The position numbers and the translations under genes are program-made. A stretch of 64,000 bases of DNA. Origin: Citrus sinensis (lineage: Eukaryota > Streptophyta > Magnoliopsida > Sapindales > Rutaceae). Location: contig NC_068557.1 in assembly GCF_022201045.2 (NCBI RefSeq), forward strand, positions 26,389,501 to 26,453,500, in the 5' to 3' direction. The notes beneath the pieces were generated by a model. That model searched no databases and was not told the DNA's origin. It worked only from the letters and a program-made list of their open reading frames with translations. Positions 35,801 through 47,812 of this stretch are shown here, one piece after another (position 1 is the first letter of the stretch; each line of letters opens with the position of its first letter).

Positions 35801-37852
35801 TAAAAGCTGGATTTGCATGCATGTAGTCAAGTTCCATATCCTTTGACCAGTAATTAAAACCTTCCATCATGAACTAAGTGCAAGAACCATTCATATAATA
35901 TCTTGCTAAGTTTGCATCACAAAGAAAAGTTGACTTAGAAACTTAAATCTAATCAAAACACATTCAACAGATCACGAACCTGGTAAGATGTCTATGAACA
36001 TCAAAAACAACCATGAGCACCTCAAATAGATTAACCGCACTCCATGCACTTTCCACGCGAACCTTGACATCTTTGTGAGAGTACCCACTTTTGTTCAACA
36101 TAAGTCCAGGGGTATCAAAGATGCACTGAATAGCAGATACATGCAATTAGGATAATCTAGCTTCCAGTCACCACTATTGCAAATACAAAATATCAAGAAA
36201 AGATTATTTTCTTTCATATTACCTCATTAAGAAGCAATATAAAATCACTTATCAGAATGTTTTAACTTAATTTTTAATATACTTCTGAGAGGGGAATGGT
36301 GAAGAGTTGTTTTGCATCATTTACAAGTGAAGATACTTATGAAATCTCACAAAAGGAAAGCTAAAAATTTAAACAAGAAAAAAACTATTTTGATTCACCA
36401 TAAAACAGCCATGCATTTGAGTAAGGTGACGCCTAATATAAATCAATACCACATCACATACTTGTGCTTCTGCATATTATAAACTATTTTAATCTTCACA
36501 AAGAGTTATGAAAAAATTGTTAGATGAAATTAATGAAACACAGGAAATAGTTAGAACTCTGAACTGAGAAGTATTAATTAAAAAAAAAAAAGACATACAA
36601 TTTGAGTGTCCGCCTTTGTCATCACTCCTAATACTTCATGAGTAGTTGTATTCGTCTTCCGAGAAACAGCAGAAACCTTTGTCCCAACCTATAACAAATG
36701 AAATAACCATATAACGTATCAGCACATAGTCATCAACTGAATTGTTAGTCATGAAAGGCTCCAAAAACATTATAATAGCTAGTTCTTACAAAATATGATT
36801 ATGAATGCTTAAACTAGAAGTATCTCTTACTCAACATAGAAACATCATAACTTTGGATCTGTTTTCTTGAACCGTTTTCAAATAAAACTTGACAGACTAG
36901 ACATGACAGAGTTTGAACTTTGTAAATAAATAAAAAACCTCGATACCAGGATACTATAAAAATACAAAAAAGAATCCTTTACTGTCACAACATTCTCCCT
37001 CTTGCCATCATCAGTTATTCATGAAACCTTAGTGAAAATATAATCCAGTTCACATCATTGGTACTAACATACAAGTAAAAATATAATCTCCAGCAATCCT
37101 TTCCAAAATCTCATATATTTCATGAAACAACCAATTGAACACTTCTATACCAACTCCAAACTAAAAATCAAATAAAATCAACCCATCCATAACCACAAGA
37201 TACAAATCTTCTTCTACAAGTTAGAGAACTTCTAGATATGGAGCTCAACCAATAATGGAGATTTGAAAAATTCCCAACAACCCATCATTCAAAAACCAAC
37301 ACAAAAAATCAAACATTCTTAAACCTACAATCCCAAATGAAAAAAAATAAATAAAAAAAAAATCAGTAGACAAACCATGTAGTTAATGATGGAAGACTTT
37401 CCGGCATTAGGCGCGCCAATAATCCCAACAGCAACCGATTTCTGGTCCTCTTCCTTCACCTCTTCTTCCTCCTCCTCTTGTCTCTCCAAAGCAGCCTGAA
37501 GAAGCGCTTTTGCAAGAGCTCTATGCTTCCTCTCCTCTTCTTCCTCCTGAAAAATCCTCAACTTCCCTTTCTGGGCTTCTTCCCCAAAGACTATCCTATC
37601 AGTCCTCTCTCTGTACTTCTCATCCCAATTAGGCTCTTGCTTTTTGGCGGCGTTATTATTCTGGGGATCATCAATCGTCGGAATTCTGAAATAGGAACTG
37701 TCAAAAACTGAATCACAGTCGTTTTCGGTTTCATTGTCTGTTTGTTGTGGCTGCGCCGAGTAGAATCGATGAATGAATAAAGGGTTTAAACGGGGCTTAT
37801 TGGGTTTTTCTGCAAAGGGCGCGAGGGTTCTTAAAGCTCTCAAAGCTTTCAT
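32862..37852 (-). CDS. ERG: Era-like GTPase ERG (organellar, ribosome assembly)
   Basis: Eight coding exons: 37852-37376, 36688-36599, 36125-35980, 34373-34215, 34107-34041, 33842-33735, 33601-33462 and 32949-32862. The total of 1275 nt gives 424 aa and stays in frame. The family helps 16S-like rRNA and small-subunit maturation; plant ERG proteins are mitochondrial and needed for seed development. The N-terminus (MKALRALRTLAPFAEKPNKP) is a presequence-like region. A Glu-rich coiled stretch precedes the G domain (about 101-135). GTPase motifs are G1 GAPNAGKSS (146-154), G3 DTPG (193-196) and G4 NKVD (265-268). A KH RNA-binding domain closes the protein (ILVGKNGSKIG, then RIGVEANEELRSIFKRDVHL). 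I chose the ATG at 37852 because it begins the presequence; an alternative lies 21 bp upstream. Intron 5 has a GC donor (CAG/GCATGT). Confidence 0.94.
34705..34780. repeat. 38-bp tandem duplication in ERG intron 3
   Basis: 34705-34742 and 34743-34780 are two copies of a 38-bp unit starting CTTGATTAATCCTT, with about three differences. Confidence 0.85.
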
Positions 37853-38574
37853 TTCAAGGATTAGATACCCCACTGTAACGAGACGAGCATCTTATGCTTC
37901 TAAGTTTGGGTGAAAACAAAATAAAAAATAGGGCTCCTCTGTTATGCCTTAATTTTTTTTACCGTATGAAGATTGTAAACAATATATATCGTTACATGTA
38001 ATTAACGGTGCATATTATTTTTATTAATAAAATTTTAATTATTTTAAAAATATTTTAACTGGTTAACAAACCAGTTAAAATATTTTTTATCATATCTTTA
38101 AAAAAATAGATTTTTTTTTAAGATATGATAAAAAAATAGAAATAAACTTAAAAAGAGAAAAAATAGAGATATGATAAAATATAATTTTTTTTTCTCTCAC
38201 ATTCATATATATTTACAATTGATTTTTTTAAGACTATCTCTATTTCTTAATGATTAGACAAAAGAGATTTGATAAATTATTTTTTATAAGTATTATGGTA
38301 AGTTGTTCTTAACAAGTATTGCTTATTCCATAGCACTAACGGTGCAAAAAAATCTGAATTATTTTTGTTATTTGAATTAATTTTATGGTGAATTCTTGTG
38401 AATTTCAGTTGTATTTTCAATTTAGATTTTTTTTTTTAATAACACAACAGTCTCCTTCCAAATCAAGGAGATGTATAATGTTAACCTAGGAATTTTTTTT
38501 TATTAACCATTTACTGAACCGTAAGCTTGTCCTTCTAGTTCAACTTATTGTTAGTTTATCGCCTTGAGTATTTA

Positions 38575-38950
38575 TGGCCATGGTTTAAGGTCTGTGTCTG
38601 TCCTACGCTAATGAAAATCATTCTTTAACGTGCTTAAAGGCACTAGACGACGGCTTCGGGGCTCCTAAAGGGGCCACAGAGATTGCCAGCCATACGGTAA
38701 AAGTCAAAGGGGAGAGCAATCACGAGGCAATGAACCCTTAAAGGTGAGATACCTTGGGCTTTACCTGGGCAGGGGGTGATTTAATTGACTATGTGTTCCG
38801 TCGTCAGCAAGCGTGGCCTGAGCGAGCTGTTTTGAACTTGGGCTGAGAAGAAAAGAAAGCTTCATAGAGAACTATTCCTTCGAACATGCTAGCCCCTGGA
38901 TCCAGCTTTCCACTAGTTTTATGAGCAAAAATTGTTTTGAGAAGGGAATT
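38575..38950. other. GC-richer island of unknown origin
   Basis: About 375 bp with base composition near 50% GC (for example GACGACGGCTTCGGGGCTCC and CTTTACCTGGGCAGGGGGTG), flanked on both sides by strongly AT-rich DNA. No open frame of useful length. It may be an insertion of organellar DNA or the remnant of an old element. I cannot tell from sequence alone. Confidence 0.4.
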
Positions 38951-39216
38951 CAGCTGACTATGGATATCTTACAATTAAATTTTAAAAGTTGGTCTTTAAA
39001 TTCTAAAAATTAAAGATGATCCTATTATGAAAATATAGTAGTTAAAATCTTCAATTTTGTTTATTGATATTTTATTTGTTTAGTTACATATCTTTATAGA
39101 TATATTTGATGTTACATGATTGATCAAATATTAACACAAAAATGCAAATGGAAGGAAAATATGATGCAGAGCTCTAAAAAAGCATAAAAACAAATGGAGA
39201 GGGTGAAGCAAACTTT

Positions 39217-39615
39217 CAAAATTGAAACCCTGAGAAGGAATTGACAAAGTTTAATGAAAAAATTAATCGAAAAATATTTAATCTCGCTGCTATCAAGTAC
39301 GAAGTTGGTGAGCTAAAGAGGAACAATTTAGATACTTATGCATTGGTACAAAAAATGTATAGTGTAGTTGAAACACTTAAACATAATATAACTCATGCAA
39401 TCACACCCACAGATAAAGATGTTCAGAATAGCAAAAATAAATCAAGTGGTCAAAATTTCATGGAAAAGAGAGATGAGTTTGGGGTGAAGATAGTAGAGAT
39501 TAAGGAGAAGATTGAAGATGCATGTGATGAAAATTTGTCATTAAGAAACTTATTCACATATAGGAAATTGAAACAGAACCATATTTTCCACAATATTATT
39601 AAAAAGATATCATAA
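39217..39615 (+). pseudogene. unrecognised charged, coiled-coil-like open frame
   Basis: An open frame of about 130 codons without a usable ATG at its start. The translation is rich in Lys, Glu, Asn and Ile with heptad-like spacing (TKFNEKINRKIFNLAAIKYE; DEFGVKIVEIKEKIEDACDE). The preceding bases stay partly codon-like in another frame. I do not recognise a family. It could be a relic exon or chance. Confidence 0.2.
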
Positions 39616-40828
39616 TACACTATTATTCTACATTTTTAAAAAAAATTATTTGTACTAGCACATTCATTAAATAAATAAAAAATTATTAAAATTCATGTTC
39701 ATTTATACTGATTCCTAAGCTAAATCCTGTGCACCTTGAATCCAAACTTTCCACTTGGGAGAACTCAAAATCTACCAGCAGCTGCCGTTGCTTCACCTTG
39801 GAATTTCTGATTACAGCCCCAAGCCTGTCAGCTTCCTTTGTGAGCTATTTGCTGAATCAATAATGCTTAAAACCAAGTTTTAGCTTTGGCCTCTGTTCTT
39901 GGAGCCGCATTAGACTCATCTGCATTGCAAAGATTTTCTAAGGATCCAAACCTGACAAAGCCATTTTGCACTCAACTAAGGCATGACAAGTGTGTTTCTT
40001 TCCATTTGCCCATCTTTAACCCATAAATATTGTAAGCACCTTTTTGGCCGTGAAGTTTGCAGCTGTTGGAAGCAGATTAATAAAATATAATCATTTTTGC
40101 AAGCAAGTATGGGAGTATGGGAGCGACAAGGGCTAATTTTGTCACAAGGAAATCACTAAGGAAAGAAAAAGAATAAACTAACAAAAGAAGCATACATCTG
40201 AGGAAGGGGAGGAAACCAAACCAGAGAGAAAGGCATCGAGTTGTTCATTTTCCTTCTTGATATCTTGTAAATCAGAGTGAATGAGAGCGAACCAACAAAC
40301 ATTTTTCTTGGGCTTTTATTATCTTAATGACAAAATAATCAAGTGATTCAACTTCATTCAAAATTTAAAAGCAGAAAAAAAAAACATATATTTTAAAAAC
40401 CTCCATGGCCACCCACTGCTTGAAATGCATGTTTGACTTTATTCATTAATTTGTGTTATACTATTCTAAAACATTGTGCAAAAAGATCCATAATCAGTAC
40501 ATAGAAATCCATAACTATTAGGACTTGGGAGATATATTTTAACTCGGGAGAAAGGGGAGAAAATTTAAAATGGAAATTCAATGTGATAAATGTGTAATGA
40601 GAACCAAAATTATATTCCAATAGGTTTACAATGTGACCAGAAATAGATATTCTTCTTTTTTTTTTAAAAAAAGGAAAAATAAAAAAGTCATAAAATTTCA
40701 GATTTCACTGCTTCAGCTGCTTGTAACTTACTTTCTTGCAAAGAATACAACACCATATCTAAATAGCTCTTTTCTAAAGACCCTAAAAAAATGGTTCCAA
40801 CAGGTTCATTGTCTGATGCCCAGTCAGC

Positions 40829-43800
40829 CTAAAATGCCATTCGACCTGCAAGCCTGCTTTCTGATATCCTTCTGTCAATGGCAGCATCAATTGAGCTCAT
40901 CTGAAACAGAAACACAAACAAAACGATAAGAGAAGAACTGAGGATACTATCATTTCGAGAAACCACATATGTTACAGCTTGGTCCTATACAAGTGATGCC
41001 AAACATTGCAGAAGAAGCTGACCTGGGCCAAGTCTGAATTCACTGTTCGATCATTAAAATAAATTGTAACGATGCGAATGAAAAATTTTTGGGGTATGAC
41101 CTTGTTCCACTCAAACCCAAAACACTTAAGAATCCAGCATAGGGTGAATGAATAACAACAAAATTAAGCCAAATTTTAGGAGGACAAGTACATACACTTT
41201 GTTCTTTTAACTGGGTACAATATTAGTTTGAAGAATCCTGTACTTGTTTCCAGCAAGCTTGTCAAAAGTGTAATTACTAGAAAAATGCAAATACCTACTT
41301 GATTCTTTTGACGCCCACAACAGTTGGAGGCAGTGCGTGCAAACCGGAGAATAGCAGTTTAAGATAAACAATATTGCCATCATCCAATAGTTGGAGCAAA
41401 ATGATAATTAAAAGAAAGCTAGCATGTTCGTCAACATTTTTTGCCCTCATTTCGTGAAGATTAAAAAAAAAAAAAATTGGAACTCATAGAGAAAATACCT
41501 CTCTAAATAGGTAACAAAGCGTAAACAACTTATCTGAAAACACGAAACATAAGGCCTATCCATCTGGTTAGAAAATACAAACCAACTCCATATTTTAAAG
41601 AGGTAGTTATAACTTACCTGGCTAGTTTCATCATGCACCTGATACTTCACCGAGGACATTCTTCTCTCCTCCTGCATTTTTTTCAAATCACAACCACAAT
41701 TAACAAGTCTGCAGTAACATTTGAGATAACCACCTTTTTACTTTGCATTTAAGAATATTAACCATGGTTTATCAAAAATAAATAAATAAAAATAACTAAC
41801 CATGGACATTGCTTCATCCTCCCAAACTAAATAGACCTCATTAACAGCTGGCTGGGTTGCAGGAGCTTTATTTGCAATTACAGGGGGTGGTCCGATAGAA
41901 GGACCACCAGTATTTGGACCAGAAGCATAAGAATGAGAATTGGATAATGTCCCACCTGCAAATATGATATAATTTCATAAATCAGAAAAATCAACGTAGA
42001 CACCATGTTTTAGGGATGGGAAATAAAAGTTGACCTATTCAAAAACTTCTTGAATTTCAAGGATAACATAAATTGAACTTGTAGATATCCAATGAGCAAT
42101 CGTACAACAACAATATTAGTCTTAGTACCAATCAAGCTAAACAGATAAGGAATTGGATGTACAATTATATAAAGATATCACTCTCAAATGCTAGGTGATA
42201 CAAAACCTATTCCTTTTAACCATAACTAGAGGAAGTTTAAACATGCATTTGAACTGCATTCAGCGTGTATGCACGCAATAGAGAATGCAAGGAATCAGAG
42301 AGAAAAAGAGAGACAAAAAACTACCAACTACACAGTACATAACCCACCTTAGCTAACTACAAAGAATACAAAATTAAATATCCATCTAATTATCAATAGA
42401 GTGAAGAATATAAAGCAGTCTAATCATATGAAAAATTGAAAAAAAAAAATGAGACACCCTTCTCAATCAAACATAACATTGTGAAAAGAAAAATTTTCAT
42501 TATTAGTGAAAGAATAATCAAACCTTGCATGCTTGGGACATGGTAGCTGTTGGTCACAGATGTGTTAGCACTTGAATGGGCATCAACTGAACCCTTAATT
42601 TCTGCTGAAGAGCTCAGTGCAATACTTGTTGAGGGAATAGGAGCCGAAAATAGGGAACTTTGACTAGTCGTATTGTTATTCACCACAGGAAACAAGGGTT
42701 GGGATACGGTAACAGGAGGTGTAGACGAGGGCATTCCAGGAGGAACTACTGGAGAAGGTTGGAGTGCAGGTGATGTAGACGATGCCAGAGGGGGCCTCAC
42801 ATTTTGCACAGGAAATAAAGGCTGTTGAGCATAACCCACTGCAGCAGGTGGGGGAATTGAAACTGCTGCATGCTGTGGATACCAGGGTTGAGGACGAGGA
42901 GGCACTGGCCAACCAGCGGGAGGCACGGGAACTGCAGAACTATAACTGTGGCCCAAAAACAATCAGTAAAAAACTTCAATAAACATATAACCTCATGGCA
43001 TGAAAATGTTACCATATCATAATGATTAATAAAATGAAAAAGAACTTATAAAGAAAGGGATGGTAATGATTTGAGATTATGGCAAGGAAAGAGAGAGTTA
43101 AAAAGTGGACATACAGAATTATACTTTATGGCTCCTTTTACGAGAGGTATGTATAGAAGAAGAAGAAGAAGAAGGAGAATCAGTAGGAAACCTACATTGG
43201 CTGCATCATGCCTAAAGTTGATTGAGGAGGATAGCTGACACCCAATTGTCCTGGCACCACCCCACCTACCAGCTGTGGGAAAGAAGTATCCACTTTGGCC
43301 ATTTTAGATGGAACTTCTTCTTCTGCAATAATATTAACATTTGTTAAGAGTGAAGCTCTATTTTGCTCAATAGCTTCAGATGTGCAAAATCTTCAAATTT
43401 TCTTAAGACAGAATTAGTACCGAGTCCAAAAACCACCAAGACACTTGGAACATTAGAAAGTACTTATCTATCACTTTCATGAACATTGAATCAACAATTA
43501 AGATATAAACATAACAAGTACTCCGTAACTTAGTTTGTTCAGTTTCTAGCTTGAAAAAAAGTTTGAATATGAATAGTAAGACCAGGGAGATTGAAGCAAA
43601 CTATACAAAAAGAAGTTCAACTACTGAAAAATAACCTCTCTTGTGTACATGTGAGCAGGAGAGCGAAAAAACTCCAGCAAAGCATAAGCCAATTGTTCAC
43701 AAGAAAAAAAAAACACCATAGAGAAATCCAGCAGCCAACTGTTTGTAACTAATCTATTTATTGGTTGCTCTTTAGCTTCTAATTCAATCAAAACTAATTA

Positions 43801-44715
43801 CAACAAACAAACTGGTGCAAAAACAATCCATAAATTAGGTGGATAAGTGACGCATTTGCAAAGCACCTCACCTTCTTCTCCATAATGAGCAGCTAAGACA
43901 TCAGGTGGTATTCCTTGCATTCCATAAATTTCAATGTCGGTCGACTCTCGACCTGGTTTTGCATTAGGTACTCTGGCAAAAGAAGTAAAATTTCAAAGAC
44001 AGTAGGTATGAAAACAGAAAATTGAGACTGAATGAGTATACCATGTCAAAAAGGAAGTATATTATTATTCTGTTCATCATCCACAGTAACAAAGAATTCA
44101 ATAACTCAAAATCAACAAATTCACATCAGTAAATAACTTGAACTGTGCTCCCTTACATGAAAATTATAAGCATTTTCAATATACATACCCAACGATACTT
44201 TCATACCCGGTTGTTCCCAGATTAACATGCAATTATTATGCAGTAGCTTGCCTTCGGCTTAATTAATCAAATAATAACTCCTAGATGTTCAGGATCTACG
44301 AAAATGCAGCTATCGTATTAAAAAAATCCCAATGCAAAATTGCTTTCTTTTTGCCTCCTATTAAAAAAAAAAATTGTTTTTCTTTTTGCCCTATCACTCA
44401 CTTGTTAAATATCCGAATTCAGCAAATAGAACAATTATGAAAAGTTTACCAAGAACCTAAATTTGACTCGTATCATCCAAAATTAATCAAATAAATAAAA
44501 GAAAAAAAGAAAGATTATTACTTGGTGACATTCTCTTTGTGAACCTGAAGGACGTGAATGGCCATGCCGCCGGCGGTGGAGAGCTTCTTGTGGCACACGT
44601 GGCACTTGAAGTGCTTAGCTTTCTGATGTTGTACTAAAATCTTTTCGTCATCGAATTCCCTGTCGCAGTAATAGCACCAAACCTTCGACGATACTCTCTT
44701 CTTCTTCTTTCCCAT
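40829..44715 (-). CDS. SUF4: SUPPRESSOR OF FRIGIDA 4-like C2H2 zinc-finger protein
   Basis: Seven coding exons: 44715-44522, 43972-43872, 43322-43196, 42945-42524, 41955-41801, 41671-41618 and 40900-40829. The sum of 1125 nt gives 374 aa, against 367 aa as I recall for Arabidopsis SUF4. In Arabidopsis the protein is nuclear, binds DNA at the FLC promoter and works in the FRIGIDA complex to delay flowering. Two zinc fingers lie at the N-terminus: C14, C17, H30, H35 (CYYCDREF) and C38, C41, H54, H59 (CHVCHKKL). A short acidic link follows ([14 protein letters not shown]), then a long Pro-rich region (about 115-300, e.g. [20 protein letters not shown]). The conserved C-terminus has [20 protein letters not shown] and the final [14 protein letters not shown]. 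All borders are GT/AG. FLC-type partners may differ in this species, so the flowering role is inferred. Confidence 0.95.
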
Positions 44716-45645
44716 CTTTGCCCTTCCCTGTTTCTCTCTATTTGCCTTTAAAAAAAATTTATCAAAATCACTCTCGTTCTCGCTCGATTGATTTATTAGG
44801 GTTTCCTACTGTTTCTCCCCTCTCTCGTTCTCTGCTCGATATCTCTGATCTGAGGTTTTGTTATTTATTTATGCAAGAGGGGAGGTATGACGTGTTTTTA
44901 ATAGCGCCTCAAAGTGCCGCTTGCCACGTAGGATCTTAGTGGGGGCCACCGAAGAAAAGCTTATGTAAGAAAAATTACTTTTATTAGCAATTATCATAAC
45001 GAAAGAAATATTGGCGCAAACAACGATTTTTCTTTTAATCAGGAAATCATAAATTCACAACCAGCAAAAAGGAAAGAAACCGAGCGAGCAAGAGAGAGAG
45101 AGACAGACACAGCGGACGAGAAAAGAGAGAGACAATGGAGAGATCGAAAAAGAGATAAAGGCTCAACGATTCTTCACCGGAAAATTGGTCAGTAATTCAA
45201 TGCAAGCAAATTTCACTCCCATTTCTACTGAATTTATTTTGAAATTCTTTTTTTTTTTTTTGCCGATTTTGTTATCCTTGGCCACTGCTGTCTTTAATTG
45301 TCGCCACCGTTTAGATTTAATTCTTGTCTGTAATTGTGAATTTGTATATGAGTACTTTTTTTTAATATCCAAAAGTCAGTTTTAGCTTCTAGGTTCTTAG
45401 GGTTTATGCCATGTGATGATAAACATGATCTGTTAATTCTTACATTTGAAGAATTTCAGATGGCTTATTATGCATTTGGTGATTGCCAAATGTGTAGATC
45501 TTGTTATAGGAACGAAAAATTTGTGTGTTTGTTCAGTTTTCTTAATGAGTAACTATTGCTGGTTTAGTTGGACAGGTTTCTTTTAATTTTGCGTGAATCC
45601 TTGTACTTGCTAACAGTTTGAAGTAAATTTGAAGATAGGTTGGAA
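44716..45645. promoter_or_regulatory. shared upstream region of SUF4 (-) and PIG-C (+)
   Basis: The two genes are divergent with 930 bp between start codons. Near 45086-45135 there is a GA-rich leader (AGAGAGAGAGAGACAGACAC). A likely PIG-C leader intron runs from a GT near 45188 to the acceptor TTGCTAACAG at about 45616, as the sequence between is T-rich and intron-like. A pyrimidine-rich stretch (44750-44860) serves as the SUF4 leader. Confidence 0.45.
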
Positions 45646-46548
45646 ATGGAAGACAATAGCTCTTCTCCGAATCCACCAAGATGGAGGAAAGTGGCATACG
45701 GAGGGATGCAACCTGGGTTTGAGGACAACCATACCGATGAATCTTTTCTTGAGCAAATGGTCATGAATGCCAGTGTTGTTAAAAGGGACATTTTGAAGGT
45801 GATGCAAGACTCAGTTTCGATCTCACAATATCTATGCATTGTTGCTCTTGTTGTATTAGTTTGGGCCTACACTCTTAGATCTAGTCTCGATGAAAATTCC
45901 CTCTTGCTTCTAGATGTTAGTCTCCTTGGAACAGGTTTCCTGATTCTAGTTCTTACTGAAGGAATGCTTTCTCTTAACCTTTTATTCCATTATATCCTGA
46001 ATATCTCTTTTTTTATAACTGGGCTTTATGTTTTAGCTCCTATCTACCAAACACTCACGAGATCCATTAGCTCAGACTCCATCTGGGCATTAACCATTTC
46101 ACTTCTTGTCCTCCACCTCTTCCTGCATGACTACTCAGGATCCACTATAAAAGCTCCAGGGGCTCTACAAAATCCGACCTTAACTAGCTGTATCTCTTTG
46201 AATGCTTCTGTTGTAGCATCTGTTTTCATTGCTTCCCGTCTTCCATCAAGGCTTCATGTCTTTGCTATTATGCTTTTCTCCTTGCTAGTCTTCCTTTTTG
46301 CTCCGCTAGTCACTTACTGTGTAAAGAAATACTCCTTTCGTTTGCACCTTTTATTCTCTGTGGCCTTAATGATTGTGACCCTGGCATTTGTTCATATGTT
46401 GCATCAGTTACTTTTTGTGTTGTTTTTAGGCTTGTTGGTTTTTGTGAACGTGGTGTGTCCTTACTGGCTTATACGAATTCAAGAATACAAATTTGAGATT
46501 AATGGTCCTTGGGATGAGGCCAAACTCTGTTTTGATATAACAGATTGA
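45646..46548 (+). CDS. PIGC: PIG-C/GPI2, GPI N-acetylglucosaminyltransferase subunit C
   Basis: Intronless coding region of 300 aa. PIG-C is a subunit of the ER enzyme that adds GlcNAc to phosphatidylinositol, the first step of GPI-anchor synthesis. The diagnostic N-terminal motif is [20 protein letters not shown] (residues 13-32), followed by SFLEQM. The rest is a chain of hydrophobic segments (about 62-77, 84-105, 111-131, 149-162 and several between 185 and 275). The C-terminal tail is short and soluble ([17 protein letters not shown]). I use the ATG at 45646; the frame is also open two codons upstream but from TTG. Length matches the family. The gene looks intact. Confidence 0.95.
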   Translation: MEDNSSSPNPPRWRKVAYGGMQPGFEDNHTDESFLEQMVMNASVVKRDILKVMQDSVSISQYLCIVALVVLVWAYTLRSSLDENSLLLLDVSLLGTGFLILVLTEGMLSLNLLFHYILNISFFITGLYVLAPIYQTLTRSISSDSIWALTISLLVLHLFLHDYSGSTIKAPGALQNPTLTSCISLNASVVASVFIASRLPSRLHVFAIMLFSLLVFLFAPLVTYCVKKYSFRLHLLFSVALMIVTLAFVHMLHQLLFVLFLGLLVFVNVVCPYWLIRIQEYKFEINGPWDEAKLCFDITD

Positions 46549-47812
46549 GCATATTTGTGCCTCTCTTTATCTGTTTAATGACAATTTTAAGATTAATGAG
46601 TTCAGTTTTGTAACCATGGATTCATGATGAAGTTGTTGGCTGATATTTGCCGTATGTACTAACAGTTACAGACCTAAATTTAGGTAAATATTATAGTTGC
46701 TAAACTTTCATTAGATTTTCCAAGTTTTTACTTATACTTCACTAAGTTACTTGCAAATTTTCAAGCCACTTCCAGATATTTCTTCCAAGTGGATCTTCCC
46801 GGAGTAATATGCAATTCCACTTGTATCAAACATTTCTCCAACGTTACTGTTTGTTGAATCTCTATGTTAACTGTTGTTAGCCAATGTTCTTTCAAGTTTC
46901 AAACTGTGATGTGAGTATATAGTGAAACATTTATTTATTGAATATTTCATTGACCACAAAAAGAAACAAATGATATTTTAAGTTGCATTCAGAATTTGGT
47001 TATCTAATAATTCTCCAAGGATCAATCAGAAATATACATTACAAAAATGATGGGCAAGCTTGATTATGGCAGCATTCGGACGATAATCTTATATAATTCA
47101 TGTAGTGAGAACCTCGGAGAAGAAGTACTATTCAATTTATTTGTTTTAAATATTCGTAATGAAAAATCATTTCCCAACCTTGATAACCAAAAGTGGAACC
47201 TCAAATTGTCTAACCATTGCTAATGCAATTGTAATAGATTTGATCACCCAAATAAGCCCTCATAACTGAAGGTTCAAGACCAATCTTATATCACCATTTT
47301 TCACACAAGATTGAAGAGAACCAAGAACTTACTATTGGCTCATCAACACAATTAATTCAAAAAAATTGTTCCAGATTTTTTTTTAAAAAAAAAGGGAGAG
47401 AGAGAGGAGTAGACTACAGGAAATTTTGAAGCTAAAGGATAGAAGAGGATAAGCATTACATCAGCATATGAAGAGGATAAGCATTACATAAGCATATGAA
47501 GATCCTCATCAGTTAATGGCTGGTTTCCAATAATTGCACCATAAGAAGATTATTACATAAGCATTCCACCTCCCTTCACACTTCCTCCACACCAAGTTCT
47601 TTTCTCGAAAGAAAAAGGAAAAAATAACTAAGTGAACAGCACAAAATCATACATCTCCCAAAATTGTAGGGTTGGCACTGAAACTCTGGCATGACACTTT
47701 AGAAACATAGATAACCAAGCATATTTCAACTTTATCCAATCAGCAGTGAGCCCTGCTTGCACATTTCATTTGAAAATTTTCTCAAAGGTGAAATGGCCAA
47801 GGCTTTGGTATC
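46549..47812. other. intergenic between PIG-C and VMA21 (convergent 3' ends)
   Basis: Holds the two 3' UTRs. A 28-bp tandem duplication (47442-47469 and 47470-47497, unit GAAGAGGATAAGCATTACAT plus AAGCATAT) is present. No other feature is seen. Confidence 0.5.

Larger units (their letters stand above)
37853..40828. other. intergenic between ERG and SUF4
   Basis: Contains a short AT palindrome centred near 38067 (TTTTAACTGGTTAACAAACC with its mirror GGTTTGTTAACC-like arm), a GC-richer island at about 38575-38950, an unassigned open frame at 39217-39615, and at 39720-40100 a moderately GC-rich stretch whose minus strand reads like a decayed coding fragment (VRFGSLENLCNADESN) that I cannot name. 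The right end probably includes the SUF4 3' UTR. Confidence 0.4.

Noticed and set aside
38020-38110. AT palindrome TTTTAACTGGTTAAC with its mirror as a transposon
   Set aside because: The symmetric core is under 40 bp and the flanks show no clear ends or target duplication.
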